Below are positions 26,897 to 36,043 of a stretch of DNA of 46,605 nt, in pieces. Numbering within the stretch: position 1 is the first letter of the stretch; every line of letters starts with the position of its first letter. Origin of the DNA: an uncultured Campylobacter sp. Its GTDB lineage: Bacteria; Campylobacterota; Campylobacteria; Campylobacterales; Campylobacteraceae. Position numbers and translations under genes: made by a program. The notes under the pieces were generated by a model. It searched no databases and was not told where the DNA came from. It worked only from the letters and a program-made list of their open reading frames with translations. The stretch is taken from the NCBI RefSeq assembly GCF_938015785.1, contig NZ_CALLWC010000056.1:1-46605 (forward strand). The letters are read 5' to 3'.

Positions 26897-27057
26897 AAAT
26901 TTAGACGCTACGCAGATGATCTTGTTTGCAGTGCATAAAGAGACCATCGATCTTGCAATGCAAAACGGGATAAATTTTAGTACCTTCACTCTTATGCGAT
27001 AACGATCTTATTAAACGCGCCGTATACGCCCGCGTGAAATTTTATCACACCGCGGGC

Positions 27058-28422
27058 TCACTCTTTCTCGCACTCGCTTGTTTGGGGTATGCAGACGCAG
27101 TTCGGATCGAGCCTTGAAGAGGCTGCGTTAAATTTTAACCTAGCCGCCAGGCATAAAATGCACGCCGTAATGATCCCCACTACGGCAAAGGCATTTATAC
27201 CGCTAATCGCGGCGGCTAGCCCCAAGGCGCCGCCTAAGCACATAGCGCACAAAACGAGATCCTTATCGATCTTGCCGCGAAAGATGATGGCGAAAAATAG
27301 CGCCGTCGCCACGCCGCTTACGAAGATGTTGCTCGCCGCGAAGAGATAGTTTAAAATTTCGCCGCCGAAGCTTGCTAAAAGTAGCGCGATCGCGCCGAAG
27401 CCTAGCGTAGCGATGCGGTAAATTTTTAGATCCTCGCTTCGCAAAATATCGTGCGCGAAGATGCTAGAAGCCGTGATCAAGCAGGTGTCCGCAGAGGATA
27501 TGATCGCCGCCAATAGCCCCAGCATCAAAACCGAGCCCAACGATGCAGGCAGCGCGTTAAAAAGGCTTACGTTAAGCAGATTTTCGCCGCTCGTGCCGTC
27601 GGCTGCAAGGCTCATCGCGCCAAAACCTATAAAAGCGATCATTATGCTGCTGATTGCGATTCCAACAGCACCGAAGATAGAGCCTAGGATCGCCGCGCGC
27701 TCGTCCTTTGCGCTTAAAATTCTAGAAAACAGCATCGGATCGATCACGTAGCTAGTACCGATAACCAGCAGATAATATCCGATCTTATCGTATCCGAAGG
27801 CGTCATTTTTGAGCGTAAAATTTACATTTTCAAATACTTGCGGCGAATTAAAATTTAGCCATAGCAAAACCGCCAAAAACGCCGCGATTACGATAGCGTA
27901 TTGATATACATCGCTTCTAATGACCGCTCTTTGCCCGCCCAAAATCGTATAAACGATGATGACCGCGCCTCCGATGAACAGTGAGGAGTTGAAATTTAGA
28001 TCAAACGTCGAGAGTATGCGCGCGCTAGCGCTAAACTGCGCCGCTAAGATAGCGCACCACGCTACGCAAATGATGACTGCGCTAACGAGCCTGGCTCTTT
28101 TGTCAATAAAAATTTCTGCAATCTGCGCGAATGTCAGCGCTTTGCTCGCGCGTAGAATTTTCGCAATAAAAATCGCTAAAATCATCAGTCCGATCGCGCC
28201 GCTTAAAAGCCACCAAACCGCGGCAAATCCATACTTTTGCATATTCGATACCACGCCGATCGTAGCTGCGCCGCCCACGCAGGTAGCGACTATCGAAAAT
28301 GCAATCTCAAAAGCGCTAGCCTTTCTGTCTGCGACCAAAAACCCCTCAAGAGCGGTCTTTTTACGAAATTCCAAATAGCCCACCAAAAGTAGAAATATGA
28401 TAAAAACGATTAAAATTTGCAA
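27058..28422 (-). CDS. Sodium:solute symporter (SSS family) coupled to biotin synthesis
   Basis: 454 residues with about 12-13 membrane helices. Family features are FLVADRKASAFEIAFSIVAT near the N-terminus, GGAATIGVVSNMQKYGFAAVW, and the SSS signature region around LGSVLMLGLLAAIISSADTC. These carriers import small organic solutes (amino acids, acetate, pantothenate, vitamins) with sodium. The start is TTG at 28422, and its AAAGGA ribosome site lies in the last codons of bioDA, so the two are translationally coupled. Import of a biotin precursor or related acid is therefore attractive but is inference from position only. Confidence 0.85.
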   Translation of the reverse strand: MQILIVFIIFLLLVGYLEFRKKTALEGFLVADRKASAFEIAFSIVATCVGGAATIGVVSNMQKYGFAAVWWLLSGAIGLMILAIFIAKILRASKALTFAQIAEIFIDKRARLVSAVIICVAWCAILAAQFSASARILSTFDLNFNSSLFIGGAVIIVYTILGGQRAVIRSDVYQYAIVIAAFLAVLLWLNFNSPQVFENVNFTLKNDAFGYDKIGYYLLVIGTSYVIDPMLFSRILSAKDERAAILGSIFGAVGIAISSIMIAFIGFGAMSLAADGTSGENLLNVSLFNALPASLGSVLMLGLLAAIISSADTCLITASSIFAHDILRSEDLKIYRIATLGFGAIALLLASFGGEILNYLFAASNIFVSGVATALFFAIIFRGKIDKDLVLCAMCLGGALGLAAAISGINAFAVVGIITACILCLAARLKFNAASSRLDPNCVCIPQTSECEKE

Positions 28423-28424
28423 TC

Positions 28425-30587
28425 TTATCCTTTATAAATTTTTAATTTTACCGCATCGCGTATCGCTTCGCAAAGCGCTTGCGTATCGCTTCTGGGCGTG
28501 ATGAACGGCGGCATGAGATAGATGTTTTTGCCAAACGGTCTGATCCAAACGCCCCTTTTTACGAAAAACTCCTGCAGCGCCTCTACGTCCACCGCCTCCT
28601 TCATCTCTACGACGCCGATAGCGCCCAAGGTGCGAACGTCCGCCACGCCGTCTAAGCTCCTGCACTCCTTCAGGCCCTCTTGCAGGTCGGAGTGGATTTG
28701 CGCGACCCTCTGCGCCGTGTCCTGCGTGCACAAAATTTCTAAATTTTTAAGCGAAACGGCACAAGCTAGAGGGTTTGCCATAAAAGTCGGTCCGTGCATC
28801 AAAACGCCGCCGTTTCTGCTCACGCCGTGTGCGATCTTTTCGTTCGTCAAAACAGCCGCAAAGCTCATAAACCCGCCGCTTAGCGCCTTGCCTATGCAGA
28901 TTATGTCGGGCGCCGCGCCGCAGTATTCGTATGCAAATACCCTGCCCGTGCGCCAAAAGCCGGTGGCGATCTCGTCAAAGATGAGCACCGCGTCCGCTTC
29001 GTCGCACAGCTCGCGGAGACGGTCTAAAAATTTCGGATGGTAAAACCACATCCCGCCGGCTCCCTGGACGACGGGCTCGATGATGATCGCTGCGATCTCA
29101 TCTTTGTTTTCTTTAAAAATTTTAGAAATTTCATCCGTGCTAGATGGGTCAAACGGCGCGTCGAAGCGGCAGCTCGGGCGCGGTGCAAAAATTTGACGCG
29201 CCAAGATACCGCTAAATAGCGAATGCATGCCGGTGACCGGATCGCAAACGCTCATCGCGCCGAACGTATCGCCATGATACCCGCCTCTGACAGTTAAAAT
29301 TTTATTCTTTTTAGGCGATACGTTTTGCTGATAGCAGATCGCGGCCTTTAGCGCGACCTCGACCGCTACCGAGCCGCTGTCCGCGTAAAAGATGCGATCA
29401 AATTGCGGCAACATCGAGAGTAGCTTTTTGCCTAAATTTATCGCGGGCGCGTGGGTAAGCCCGCCGAACATCACATGAGAAAATTCCTTCATCTGCGCGG
29501 TCGCCGCGGCATTTAGCGCCTCGCTGCCGTATCCTTGAACGGCGCACCACCAAGAGCTCATCCCGTCGATCAGCGCGCCTTGCGTCGTGTAAATTTTATT
29601 GCCTTCGGCGCGGAGCACGCCGTGCGCCTTAAGCGGGTGCGTCGCGGAAGTGTAGGGGTGCCAAAGATGCTTCGCATCGAAGTTTAGATCAATGGGGCCC
29701 GTGTTTGAAGTGCTCATGAGCGGCGGCGCGACGCGGCTGCTTTTAATTTCGCCGTCTTGTTCGCAGACCTGCGCTGCGACCAAAGCGCAGCGAGCATCGC
29801 TATTTTTAGAATTTCCATCTAAATTTGCACCCTTCTGACCGCTTTGCGCCGTATCCAAGGCTACCGCAGCGGTTTCGTTTAAATTTGCCGCACTCGCGTC
29901 CATCTGCGACGGATCTTTAAAATTTAGCGAGGCGATAAAATTTTCAAAAGAGCGCGCTGCCGCTGTAAAGTCGTCCTTTTGGGATTTGCGTAGCGATATT
30001 ACGGGTATGCCTTTGAGCTTGCTTTTCAGATACGCTGCGTTTGATACGCAAATTTCGTCCTTTTGGTCGGTAAAATTTAGAACCAGTGCCGCGATTTTAA
30101 GCCCGTGCGAGTGCAGGACATAGACGCTGCAAAGTGCGCTGTTTATCGCGCCCAGCTCGTTTTTACAGACCAAAACGATCGGCGCATCTACCGCTCTCAT
30201 CACGTCCAAAAAGCTCTCGTGCGAGTTTAGCGGCACGAAAATACCGCCCGCGCCTTCGATCAGCGTGATTTCGCACTGCGCTGAATGAGCGTCGATAAAT
30301 TTTAAAATTTCATCCGTCTTGATCTCGCGGCGCTCCAAACTCGCGCTGTAATGCGGCGAAGCGGGAAATTTAAACGCATAAATCGGCGCAATGTCGCTAT
30401 CTGCGCTTACTTTAGCATACTCGCTTACATCCGGCGCGACAAGCCTACCGCCGCTCATCTCGCATCCCGTCTGCACGGGCTTTAACGCGATTGCTGTGCG
30501 ACCGCTTTGTAAAAACGCCCGCAGAAGCGAAGCCGTAACGAATGTCTTTCCTACCTCCGTATTCACGGCGGTTACAAAAAATTTCAA
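28425..30587 (-). CDS. bioDA: Bifunctional BioD-BioA fusion (dethiobiotin synthetase and DAPA aminotransferase)
   Basis: 720 residues. Residues 1-223 are BioD: P-loop NTEVGKT (9-15), ALKPVQTG (34-41) and the EGAGGIFVPL loop (111-120). Residues 224-300 are a polar, low-complexity linker. From about 301 it is BioA: HLWHPYTS, GMSSWWCAVQGYG, ADSGSVAVEVALKAA, GYHGDTFG, the aspartate D538 in FDEIATGF, and PLP lysine K567 in CIGKALSGG. The pair catalyses consecutive biotin steps, KAPA to DAPA to dethiobiotin, in reverse order along the chain. The TTG at 30587 is chosen because AAAGGAG lies five bases upstream and the BioD alignment begins there. A longer in-frame start adds only 12 odd residues. Confidence 0.92.
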   Translation of the reverse strand: MKFFVTAVNTEVGKTFVTASLLRAFLQSGRTAIALKPVQTGCEMSGGRLVAPDVSEYAKVSADSDIAPIYAFKFPASPHYSASLERREIKTDEILKFIDAHSAQCEITLIEGAGGIFVPLNSHESFLDVMRAVDAPIVLVCKNELGAINSALCSVYVLHSHGLKIAALVLNFTDQKDEICVSNAAYLKSKLKGIPVISLRKSQKDDFTAAARSFENFIASLNFKDPSQMDASAANLNETAAVALDTAQSGQKGANLDGNSKNSDARCALVAAQVCEQDGEIKSSRVAPPLMSTSNTGPIDLNFDAKHLWHPYTSATHPLKAHGVLRAEGNKIYTTQGALIDGMSSWWCAVQGYGSEALNAAATAQMKEFSHVMFGGLTHAPAINLGKKLLSMLPQFDRIFYADSGSVAVEVALKAAICYQQNVSPKKNKILTVRGGYHGDTFGAMSVCDPVTGMHSLFSGILARQIFAPRPSCRFDAPFDPSSTDEISKIFKENKDEIAAIIIEPVVQGAGGMWFYHPKFLDRLRELCDEADAVLIFDEIATGFWRTGRVFAYEYCGAAPDIICIGKALSGGFMSFAAVLTNEKIAHGVSRNGGVLMHGPTFMANPLACAVSLKNLEILCTQDTAQRVAQIHSDLQEGLKECRSLDGVADVRTLGAIGVVEMKEAVDVEALQEFFVKRGVWIRPFGKNIYLMPPFITPRSDTQALCEAIRDAVKLKIYKG

Positions 30588-30726
30588 TCTCGCTCCTTTA
30601 AAGCCCATCATAGCTGAAATCAAATAGCGGCGTTGAAAAGAGGTACCGCACTAAACCCAAGCGAATGTCGATCGCAGGTAAAGTAGGGCGGTCGACAAAA
30701 AGGACAAAAACATATAAAAGAAGAGA

Positions 30727-30755
30727 TTCCTGCAAAGTAAGGCATAGCGCAGGAA
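30727..30755 (-). terminator. Hairpin terminator after the ftsZ/nim operon
   Basis: TTCCTGC (30727-30733) and GCAGGAA (30749-30755) form a perfect 7-bp stem, followed on the minus strand by the pyrimidine tract TCTCTTCTTTT. It sits 18 bases after the last operon gene. Confidence 0.55.
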
Positions 30756-30772
30756 GCGCAAATTTGGACGCA

Positions 30773-31285
30773 TTATAAAATTTTAGCCTTTGCGGTTACG
30801 GATTTTATTTTGAGTTCGTAAATTTTCATGCGCTTTAATGATGCTCTGGAGGCGAACTCCACGCGCGACATGTAGTTTGGGGTGTATTTTTCGCATAGTA
30901 TCCGCAGGGCGTAAATTTTACGCTCGTCATCTTCTATTTCACTTGCTTCGCAAACGGCGATCGCGCTGCGGTACTCCGTCGTATAAACTCTAGAGCCTAA
31001 AGCGGCAGCGTCGTTTGCGATAGATCGGTATTCTTCGTCGCTTGGGGTAGGAACGCGGTTATAGCTAACAAAAACCGCCGTTACCGCGCGTCCGTTTTGA
31101 AAGAGTTTTGCCTTTGTGCCGGCAGGCGCGCCGTGGATGTAAATAACGTCTGCATCGCGTACGGGCGAGATAGGCACGCTAAAAATTTCGCCGCTATCGT
31201 CTATGCAGCTAAGCGTAGCGTACTCGCTCTCGTCGATGATTTTTAACGCCTCATCTTCGCTTAGCTGCCTATCTCGTCTACGCAT
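30773..31285 (-). CDS. NimA-like pyridoxamine-5'-phosphate-oxidase-family flavoprotein
   Basis: 170 residues. The pattern is that of the nitroimidazole-resistance (Nim) branch of the PNPOx-like split-barrel flavoproteins: MRRRDRQLSEDEALKIID, YATLSCIDDSGEIFSVPISP, VIYIHGAPAGTKAKLFQ, and YRSAIAVCEASEI. Such proteins bind FMN and reduce small molecules; only some confer drug resistance. The start codon abuts the ftsZ stop codon exactly, so translation is coupled to ftsZ. No dedicated ribosome site is visible. Confidence 0.83.
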   Translation of the reverse strand: MRRRDRQLSEDEALKIIDESEYATLSCIDDSGEIFSVPISPVRDADVIYIHGAPAGTKAKLFQNGRAVTAVFVSYNRVPTPSDEEYRSIANDAAALGSRVYTTEYRSAIAVCEASEIEDDERKIYALRILCEKYTPNYMSRVEFASRASLKRMKIYELKIKSVTAKAKIL

Positions 31286-32446
31286 TTAGTCCATCTGGTT
31301 GCGTAGGAATGCGGGCTCGTCGAGCTCGTCGTAGGTTTCGTCTCCGTTAAAATCGCCGCTACTTACCTTTTGTCTAGAAAAGATAGAATTTCGACCCATG
31401 CTCTCTAAAAGCGCCTTTCTGCGATCGGCTACGTTATCGCTGGCGACCTGCTTTTTTTCCTCGACGCTCCTTTCAAAGCCGGTGGCGATGAGAGTAACTT
31501 CGACGCGGTTGTTTTCCATCTTAGGATCGGTGGTGGTGCCCCAGGTAACGTCGGCGTCCTTATCCACGGTATCTTCGATGATATTCATCGCGGATTCGAT
31601 CTCAAGCAAGGAGCAATCAGGCGACATCTTAAAATGCACTAACACGCCCATAGCGCCGTGAATGGAGGTATTATCCAAAAGCGGAGATTGGATCGCGCTT
31701 TTTAGCGCTTCCTCCGCCGCGCCGTCGCCTTCGCTAACGCCGATACCCATCAGCGCTAGGCCTCGGTGAGTCATTACCTTTTTAACGTCGGCGTAATCGA
31801 CGTTAATATCGCTATCGCCGGATTCTAAGATCACGGAGATCATACCGTTTACGGCTTGGAATAGGACATTATCTACGATCTTAAAGGCATCTTTTAGACC
31901 GGTTTTTTTATCGATGATCTTCAATAAATTTTGATTTGGGATAACGATTATGGAATCGCACTCTTTTTTAAGCTCTTCAAGGCCCTCCTGCGCTAGTCGC
32001 ATACGCTTTTTACCCTCAAAACCGAAAGGGGTGGTAACGACGCCGATAGTTAGCGCTTTTTTCTCTTTCGCAGCTTTAGCGACTATAGGCGCAGCACCGG
32101 TACCGGTACCGCCGCCTAGGCCGGAGCCAACGAAAACGATGTCGGAATAGTCCAAGCGGTCTTTAAGATCGTCGTAGTTCTCCTCCGCAGCCATCTTAGC
32201 AAGTACCGGATCCATACCGCAGCCAAGACCTTTGGTGGTGCTTTCGCCGAGTAAAATTCTAGTATTTGCGATCGATTTTTCTAAAGCCTGCGCATCGGTG
32301 TTGGCCACCATTAGTTCGACGTCTGTTTTAGTAAAACCCTCGCGAATCATATGATTGATCATATTGCATCCGCCGCCGCCGACGCCGATCACCTTCATCT
32401 TAGCACCGTAGATGCCCTTTCTTTCTTCCATACTATATCCTTTCAC
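31286..32446 (-). CDS. ftsZ: Cell-division GTPase FtsZ
   Basis: 386 residues, the tubulin-like protein that forms the division ring. GTP-binding features are VIGVGGGGCNMINHM near residue 19, the tubulin signature GLGGGTGTGAAP near 107-118, and NQNLLKIIDKKTGLKDAFK. The C-terminus carries the conserved FtsA-binding peptide (DEPAFLRNQMD). The GTG at 32446 has AAGGAGAT seven bases upstream. An ATG 15 bases later, with AAAGGATAT before it, is an alternative start. It follows ftsA by 22 bases in the usual order. Confidence 0.97.
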   Translation of the reverse strand: MKGYSMEERKGIYGAKMKVIGVGGGGCNMINHMIREGFTKTDVELMVANTDAQALEKSIANTRILLGESTTKGLGCGMDPVLAKMAAEENYDDLKDRLDYSDIVFVGSGLGGGTGTGAAPIVAKAAKEKKALTIGVVTTPFGFEGKKRMRLAQEGLEELKKECDSIIVIPNQNLLKIIDKKTGLKDAFKIVDNVLFQAVNGMISVILESGDSDINVDYADVKKVMTHRGLALMGIGVSEGDGAAEEALKSAIQSPLLDNTSIHGAMGVLVHFKMSPDCSLLEIESAMNIIEDTVDKDADVTWGTTTDPKMENNRVEVTLIATGFERSVEEKKQVASDNVADRRKALLESMGRNSIFSRQKVSSGDFNGDETYDELDEPAFLRNQMD

Positions 32447-32468
32447 GAGTATCTCCTTAGCTTAAATT

Positions 32469-33836
32469 TTAAAACCAATTTTTCATAGACGACCAAATTT
32501 TATTGAAAAAATTTTGTCCGTCTTTTTTGGGAAGTTGGATATTTAGATCCTCCTTCTTAGCCGCACCGCTATCCGCTCTGACGCCCTCTTTTTCTATCGC
32601 CTTGCTGACCTCTTTTTCATAATATTCGTTCACATTTCGTTTCGGAGCCTTGTTTATAACTTCGTCTTTGTAGCGGAGTTTGCCGTTAGAGTCCATCTCG
32701 TAAGGGGTAAATTCGCCAAAGCCATACATACAAAGTCCTAGTGCGCAAGAATTTGAAATATCATCAGCAATCTCGTGTAGACCGCCCACGCTCTTTGCTC
32801 TTGCAACCCTAACGGAAGTGTTATCAAAAACTATCGCCGCTAGATCGCGCACGTCGTCTAGCTTCGCCATACCGCCGGTAATAACTATACCTGCGCCTAT
32901 GCGGTCTTTATAGCCGCTTCTTTCGATCTTATCGGCTATCATATCGAAGGTCTCTTTAACGCGAGCGAGTATGACTTGAGAGATGATCTCAAGGCTTATG
33001 ATGTGGTTTTCCGACTCGCTATCGCCCAAAGCAGGCAGCTCAACTTCGCTATTGCCTTGATTAATCAGATCGTTATAGGTGATCTTTATGTTTTCCGCAT
33101 ACGGAAGCGGCGTATGCAGAGCGCGCGATAGATCATTAGTAACGTTATTGGAGCCAAACATCACAACATCGTTATAACGCAAGGAATTCCCCAGGTGGAT
33201 GACTATATCGCATGTAGCGCCGCCCATATCGATCAGTACGACACCTAGCTCTTTTTCATCCTTACTAAGCGTAGATATGGATGATGCGTAGCCTGAAAGG
33301 ACGATGTTATCTACCTTTACTCCCGCCATCTCAACGGATTTTTTCAAATTTTTAATTGAGCTTTCTGGCGCGATGACGATATGCGTAGATACCTCTAGGC
33401 GCGTGCCGCTCATACCGAGGGGGTCTTCGATGTGTTCCTGCTCATCAACTCTGAAATCATACGGAAGCACATGCAAGATTACGCTATCGCTAGGCACATT
33501 AGCCTGGGCTTCTGCGACCTGCATAGCGCGCTTGATTTCATCTAGTCCGATCTCATTTTCCATGGTTATGACGCCGCGAGATTTAACGCTTTTGGCATAT
33601 GAGCCAGAGATCGATATAATGGCTTTATCGTAGCTTCTGCCAGCGCCTTTTACCGCCGCTTTTACCGCCTGTTTTATTGAGCCCGCAGCTTGCTCTATGT
33701 TTGTTATAACACCCTTTTTGATACCTAAAGTATCGGCTCCGCCAACGCCTAAAACCGTAAAAATGCCGTCATTTTTAGCGATTATCGCGCGAATTTTAGT
33801 CGAGCCTATATCTAGACCTAAAATATACTCACTCAC
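32469..33836 (-). CDS. ftsA: Cell-division protein FtsA
   Basis: 455 residues, an actin-fold ATPase that tethers FtsZ to the membrane. Visible are the phosphate-1 motif ILGLDIGSTKIRAI at the N-terminus, GVVLIDMGGATCDIVIH (phosphate-2), and GAGIVITGGMAKL (adenosine loop). The C-terminal amphipathic membrane-targeting helix is FFNKIWSSMKNWF. A charged linker of about 70 residues precedes this helix. The start overlaps the end of the upstream peptidyl-prolyl isomerase gene by eight bases. Confidence 0.96.
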   Translation of the reverse strand: MSEYILGLDIGSTKIRAIIAKNDGIFTVLGVGGADTLGIKKGVITNIEQAAGSIKQAVKAAVKGAGRSYDKAIISISGSYAKSVKSRGVITMENEIGLDEIKRAMQVAEAQANVPSDSVILHVLPYDFRVDEQEHIEDPLGMSGTRLEVSTHIVIAPESSIKNLKKSVEMAGVKVDNIVLSGYASSISTLSKDEKELGVVLIDMGGATCDIVIHLGNSLRYNDVVMFGSNNVTNDLSRALHTPLPYAENIKITYNDLINQGNSEVELPALGDSESENHIISLEIISQVILARVKETFDMIADKIERSGYKDRIGAGIVITGGMAKLDDVRDLAAIVFDNTSVRVARAKSVGGLHEIADDISNSCALGLCMYGFGEFTPYEMDSNGKLRYKDEVINKAPKRNVNEYYEKEVSKAIEKEGVRADSGAAKKEDLNIQLPKKDGQNFFNKIWSSMKNWF

Positions 33837-35286
33837 TGTCTTTACCTTTAAAATATCTTTCGGTTTTATAGCGCTTTTCTAGCATTTTGGTTAGATCATC
33901 TTGCAGATTAGAATTTAATAACGTGGTTATTCTATCGGCTACGATCGTTTTTTCTTTATCTATCTCTTCACTACTACCTAGGCTCTGCTGTGAAATTTTA
34001 TACACTACGGCTTTATTATCAAACATCACTATCCCTTCTTTCGCAGGCTTATTAAACATATCGATAAGAAATTTATAAAATTCGTCATCGCTTAGCTTAG
34101 TGTTGTTTTTACTACTTAGAGATAAGGTGCCGAAATCTTCGCCTTTAAAATTTTTAAGCGCATCTTGGGCTCTTTTTTCAAGTAGCTCTTTACGTTTCTT
34201 CGTTTCAAATTCTTTAGAAGCCAAAGACTTAGCTTCTTCAAAGCTCATCTGCCTAGGCTGTTCTACACCGTTTAGTTTAGCAATCAAATATCCGCCTTTG
34301 TACTCGAAAGGCTTTATGACATCTCCTGGCTTTGCAACCTCAATCTCAGATATTGGAAAATTGCTAGCCGTAGCAACTATAGTTTCATTAGTATCAAGCT
34401 TGCCTTTTTTAATCTCCAGATAATCCTTTGTAGCGTCTTTTTTAACCTGATCCATCCGGTAATCTTTTAAGACATTAGGTTTAGCCTCTGCAAAATCCAA
34501 TAGTTTATCATCCAGGCTTCTATACTCGCCTCTGTGCTCTTCATAAAATTTACTTAGTTCCGTCTCATTCACGTCGGCTTTACTAGGCGCCACGAAATAG
34601 GCCCCTAGATTATATTTTTTCTCGGTCATAAAGTGCGATTTCTCGCCTTCCCAAAATTTCTTTAGCTCGTCATCGTTAAAAGTGACGTTAGCATCGGCGT
34701 AGATTATCTCTGCAGAAACCTTATCCTGCATCAGCTGCGATGCAGCAAATGCTTCTACGATCTTAGGGCTAGGCGTTATTTTTAGCGCTTTGCCGAGCTT
34801 TTCTAAAGTTAGGACCTTTTGTAGATTGCGCTCAAATTCTTTTTTAGTAAGTCCGGAATTTTTTACTACGTTGTTGTAAAGTTCCTTACTAAATGCGCCA
34901 TTTTCTTGGAAATTCGGCGAGTTTAACACAAATTCCGCCACATCTTTATCACTAGCCTGAATGCCTAAATCTTTAGCAAAATTTAGAAAATACGCTTCGC
35001 CGATTAGCTGATCTACTGCTATCTGATCTAGATGCATATTTTTGGCTTGTTCTTGAGTAAATTGCCCATCGCTCATAGCGTTTAATCTATTGTATAACTC
35101 GGTTGATTTTATCTTATATTCTTGATTGGTTATGGAAATCTGCCCTACTCTAGCGATTGAGCCTGCGCGGTTAGCGTTCATATCATATGCACCCCAGCCG
35201 ACGAAGCCTGCGCCCACGAAGGCTATCGTGCTTATCCAGATCGTCGGTATAAGCGACTTCTTATGCTTTTGCATCCATTCTATCAT
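33829..35286 (-). CDS. PpiD/SurA-like membrane-anchored periplasmic chaperone
   Basis: 485 residues. One N-terminal membrane helix (about 13-34, IPTIWISTIAFVGAGFVGWG) precedes a SurA-N-like helical domain (about 45-210, with GQISITNQEYKIKSTELYN and LIGEAYFLNFAKDLGI). A parvulin-like middle region follows, with FEYKGGYLIAKLNGVEQPRQ, and then a helical C-terminus. It should fold newly secreted envelope proteins in the periplasm. In C. jejuni the gene directly upstream of ftsA is of this type, which supports the call. Proline-isomerase activity is not assured, as key parvulin residues are hard to recognise. Confidence 0.87.
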   Translation of the reverse strand: MIEWMQKHKKSLIPTIWISTIAFVGAGFVGWGAYDMNANRAGSIARVGQISITNQEYKIKSTELYNRLNAMSDGQFTQEQAKNMHLDQIAVDQLIGEAYFLNFAKDLGIQASDKDVAEFVLNSPNFQENGAFSKELYNNVVKNSGLTKKEFERNLQKVLTLEKLGKALKITPSPKIVEAFAASQLMQDKVSAEIIYADANVTFNDDELKKFWEGEKSHFMTEKKYNLGAYFVAPSKADVNETELSKFYEEHRGEYRSLDDKLLDFAEAKPNVLKDYRMDQVKKDATKDYLEIKKGKLDTNETIVATASNFPISEIEVAKPGDVIKPFEYKGGYLIAKLNGVEQPRQMSFEEAKSLASKEFETKKRKELLEKRAQDALKNFKGEDFGTLSLSSKNNTKLSDDEFYKFLIDMFNKPAKEGIVMFDNKAVVYKISQQSLGSSEEIDKEKTIVADRITTLLNSNLQDDLTKMLEKRYKTERYFKGKDSE

Positions 35287-35328
35287 CTAAATCCTTAAAT
35301 AGCTAACTAAAGAAATTTTTTGTTAGTA

Positions 35329-35334
35329 ATTATA
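35329..35334 (-). promoter_or_regulatory. -10 box for the ppiD-like/ftsA/ftsZ/nim operon
   Basis: TATAAT preceded by TG on the minus strand, about 43 bases before the ATG at 35286. The leader contains a CTAAC/GTTAG stem (35303-35307 with 35322-35326) and an AAGGAT ribosome site. Confidence 0.55.
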
Positions 35335-35418
35335 CAGATAAAACCTTATGAAAGGCTGAAAAATAGGCATTTTTGGCGAATTATAACGCGTTAGTAAATG
35401 ATTTGGTATACATTAATC

Positions 35419-35979
35419 TTAGCTTAGCAAAAGTAGCTTCGAACTCATTTCTAAAATCGCTATTTTTTTCGCCATTTGCTGCGCGCTCCTTGCATGGGCA
35501 AAAACCCCATAGCCTCGGATCACCATTATATCGCTATTTTCATTTATCATATAGTTACAAATTTCATACGGCGCGCGCTCGTGCCAATCGTCGTAGTTCT
35601 TAGGATCGTAAATTTCAATGCGCTTAAATTTGCTCACCCCAAAGTAATCTCGCGGCAAAATAAAATCATGCTCCAGCGTATATGCGACGAGATATGGTGG
35701 TGTCGCGTAGGTTACGAATTTCGCCTCTTTTATATTTTTGTAAATATTTATATGTATATCGCTATCGATGCTAGCATCCTGCCAGCGGTAGTCTTTTTTT
35801 GAAAACAGCGTTATAAAATCATCCCTATCCAGGCTATCAAAAATCGCGTCTTTTTTGTTGATCAAAAATTGATTTTCTTTAATTTTTGCTGAAATCGAGC
35901 CGTGAAAGATCCCAAAAAGCCTATCTCTAAACATCGAAAGCGAAATTTTGCGCAAAATTTCATAATAATACTCGTCCAT
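35419..35979 (-). CDS. Class II aldolase/adducin-family protein
   Basis: 186 residues. The opening FHGSISAKIKENQFLINKKD aligns with the G-N-x-S-x-R and INPKG region of class II aldolases. Near the C-terminus VIRGYGVFAHARSAQQMAKK matches the NHG/HGxxxxG...A region. The histidine cluster of true aldolases (HGH and the later His) is not complete, so the metal site may be altered. The biochemical role is unknown. A TATAAT 27 bases upstream gives it its own promoter. It sits 132 bases upstream of the division operon on the same strand. Confidence 0.78.
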   Translation of the reverse strand: MDEYYYEILRKISLSMFRDRLFGIFHGSISAKIKENQFLINKKDAIFDSLDRDDFITLFSKKDYRWQDASIDSDIHINIYKNIKEAKFVTYATPPYLVAYTLEHDFILPRDYFGVSKFKRIEIYDPKNYDDWHERAPYEICNYMINENSDIMVIRGYGVFAHARSAQQMAKKIAILEMSSKLLLLS

Positions 35980-36005
35980 CTCTCGCCTTTGTAAAAAATT
36001 TCGCT

Positions 36006-36011
36006 ATTATA
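36006..36011 (-). promoter_or_regulatory. -10 box for the aldolase-like gene, overlapping an rsmH promoter candidate
   Basis: TATAAT on the minus strand lies 27 bases before the aldolase-like gene's ATG. On the plus strand TATTAT (36005-36010) covers the same bases, 33 bases before the rsmH start, so the two -10 boxes appear to overlap back to back. Confidence 0.45.
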
Positions 36012-36043
36012 TAGGATTAGAAATTTCAAAAGGATAAATTTAA

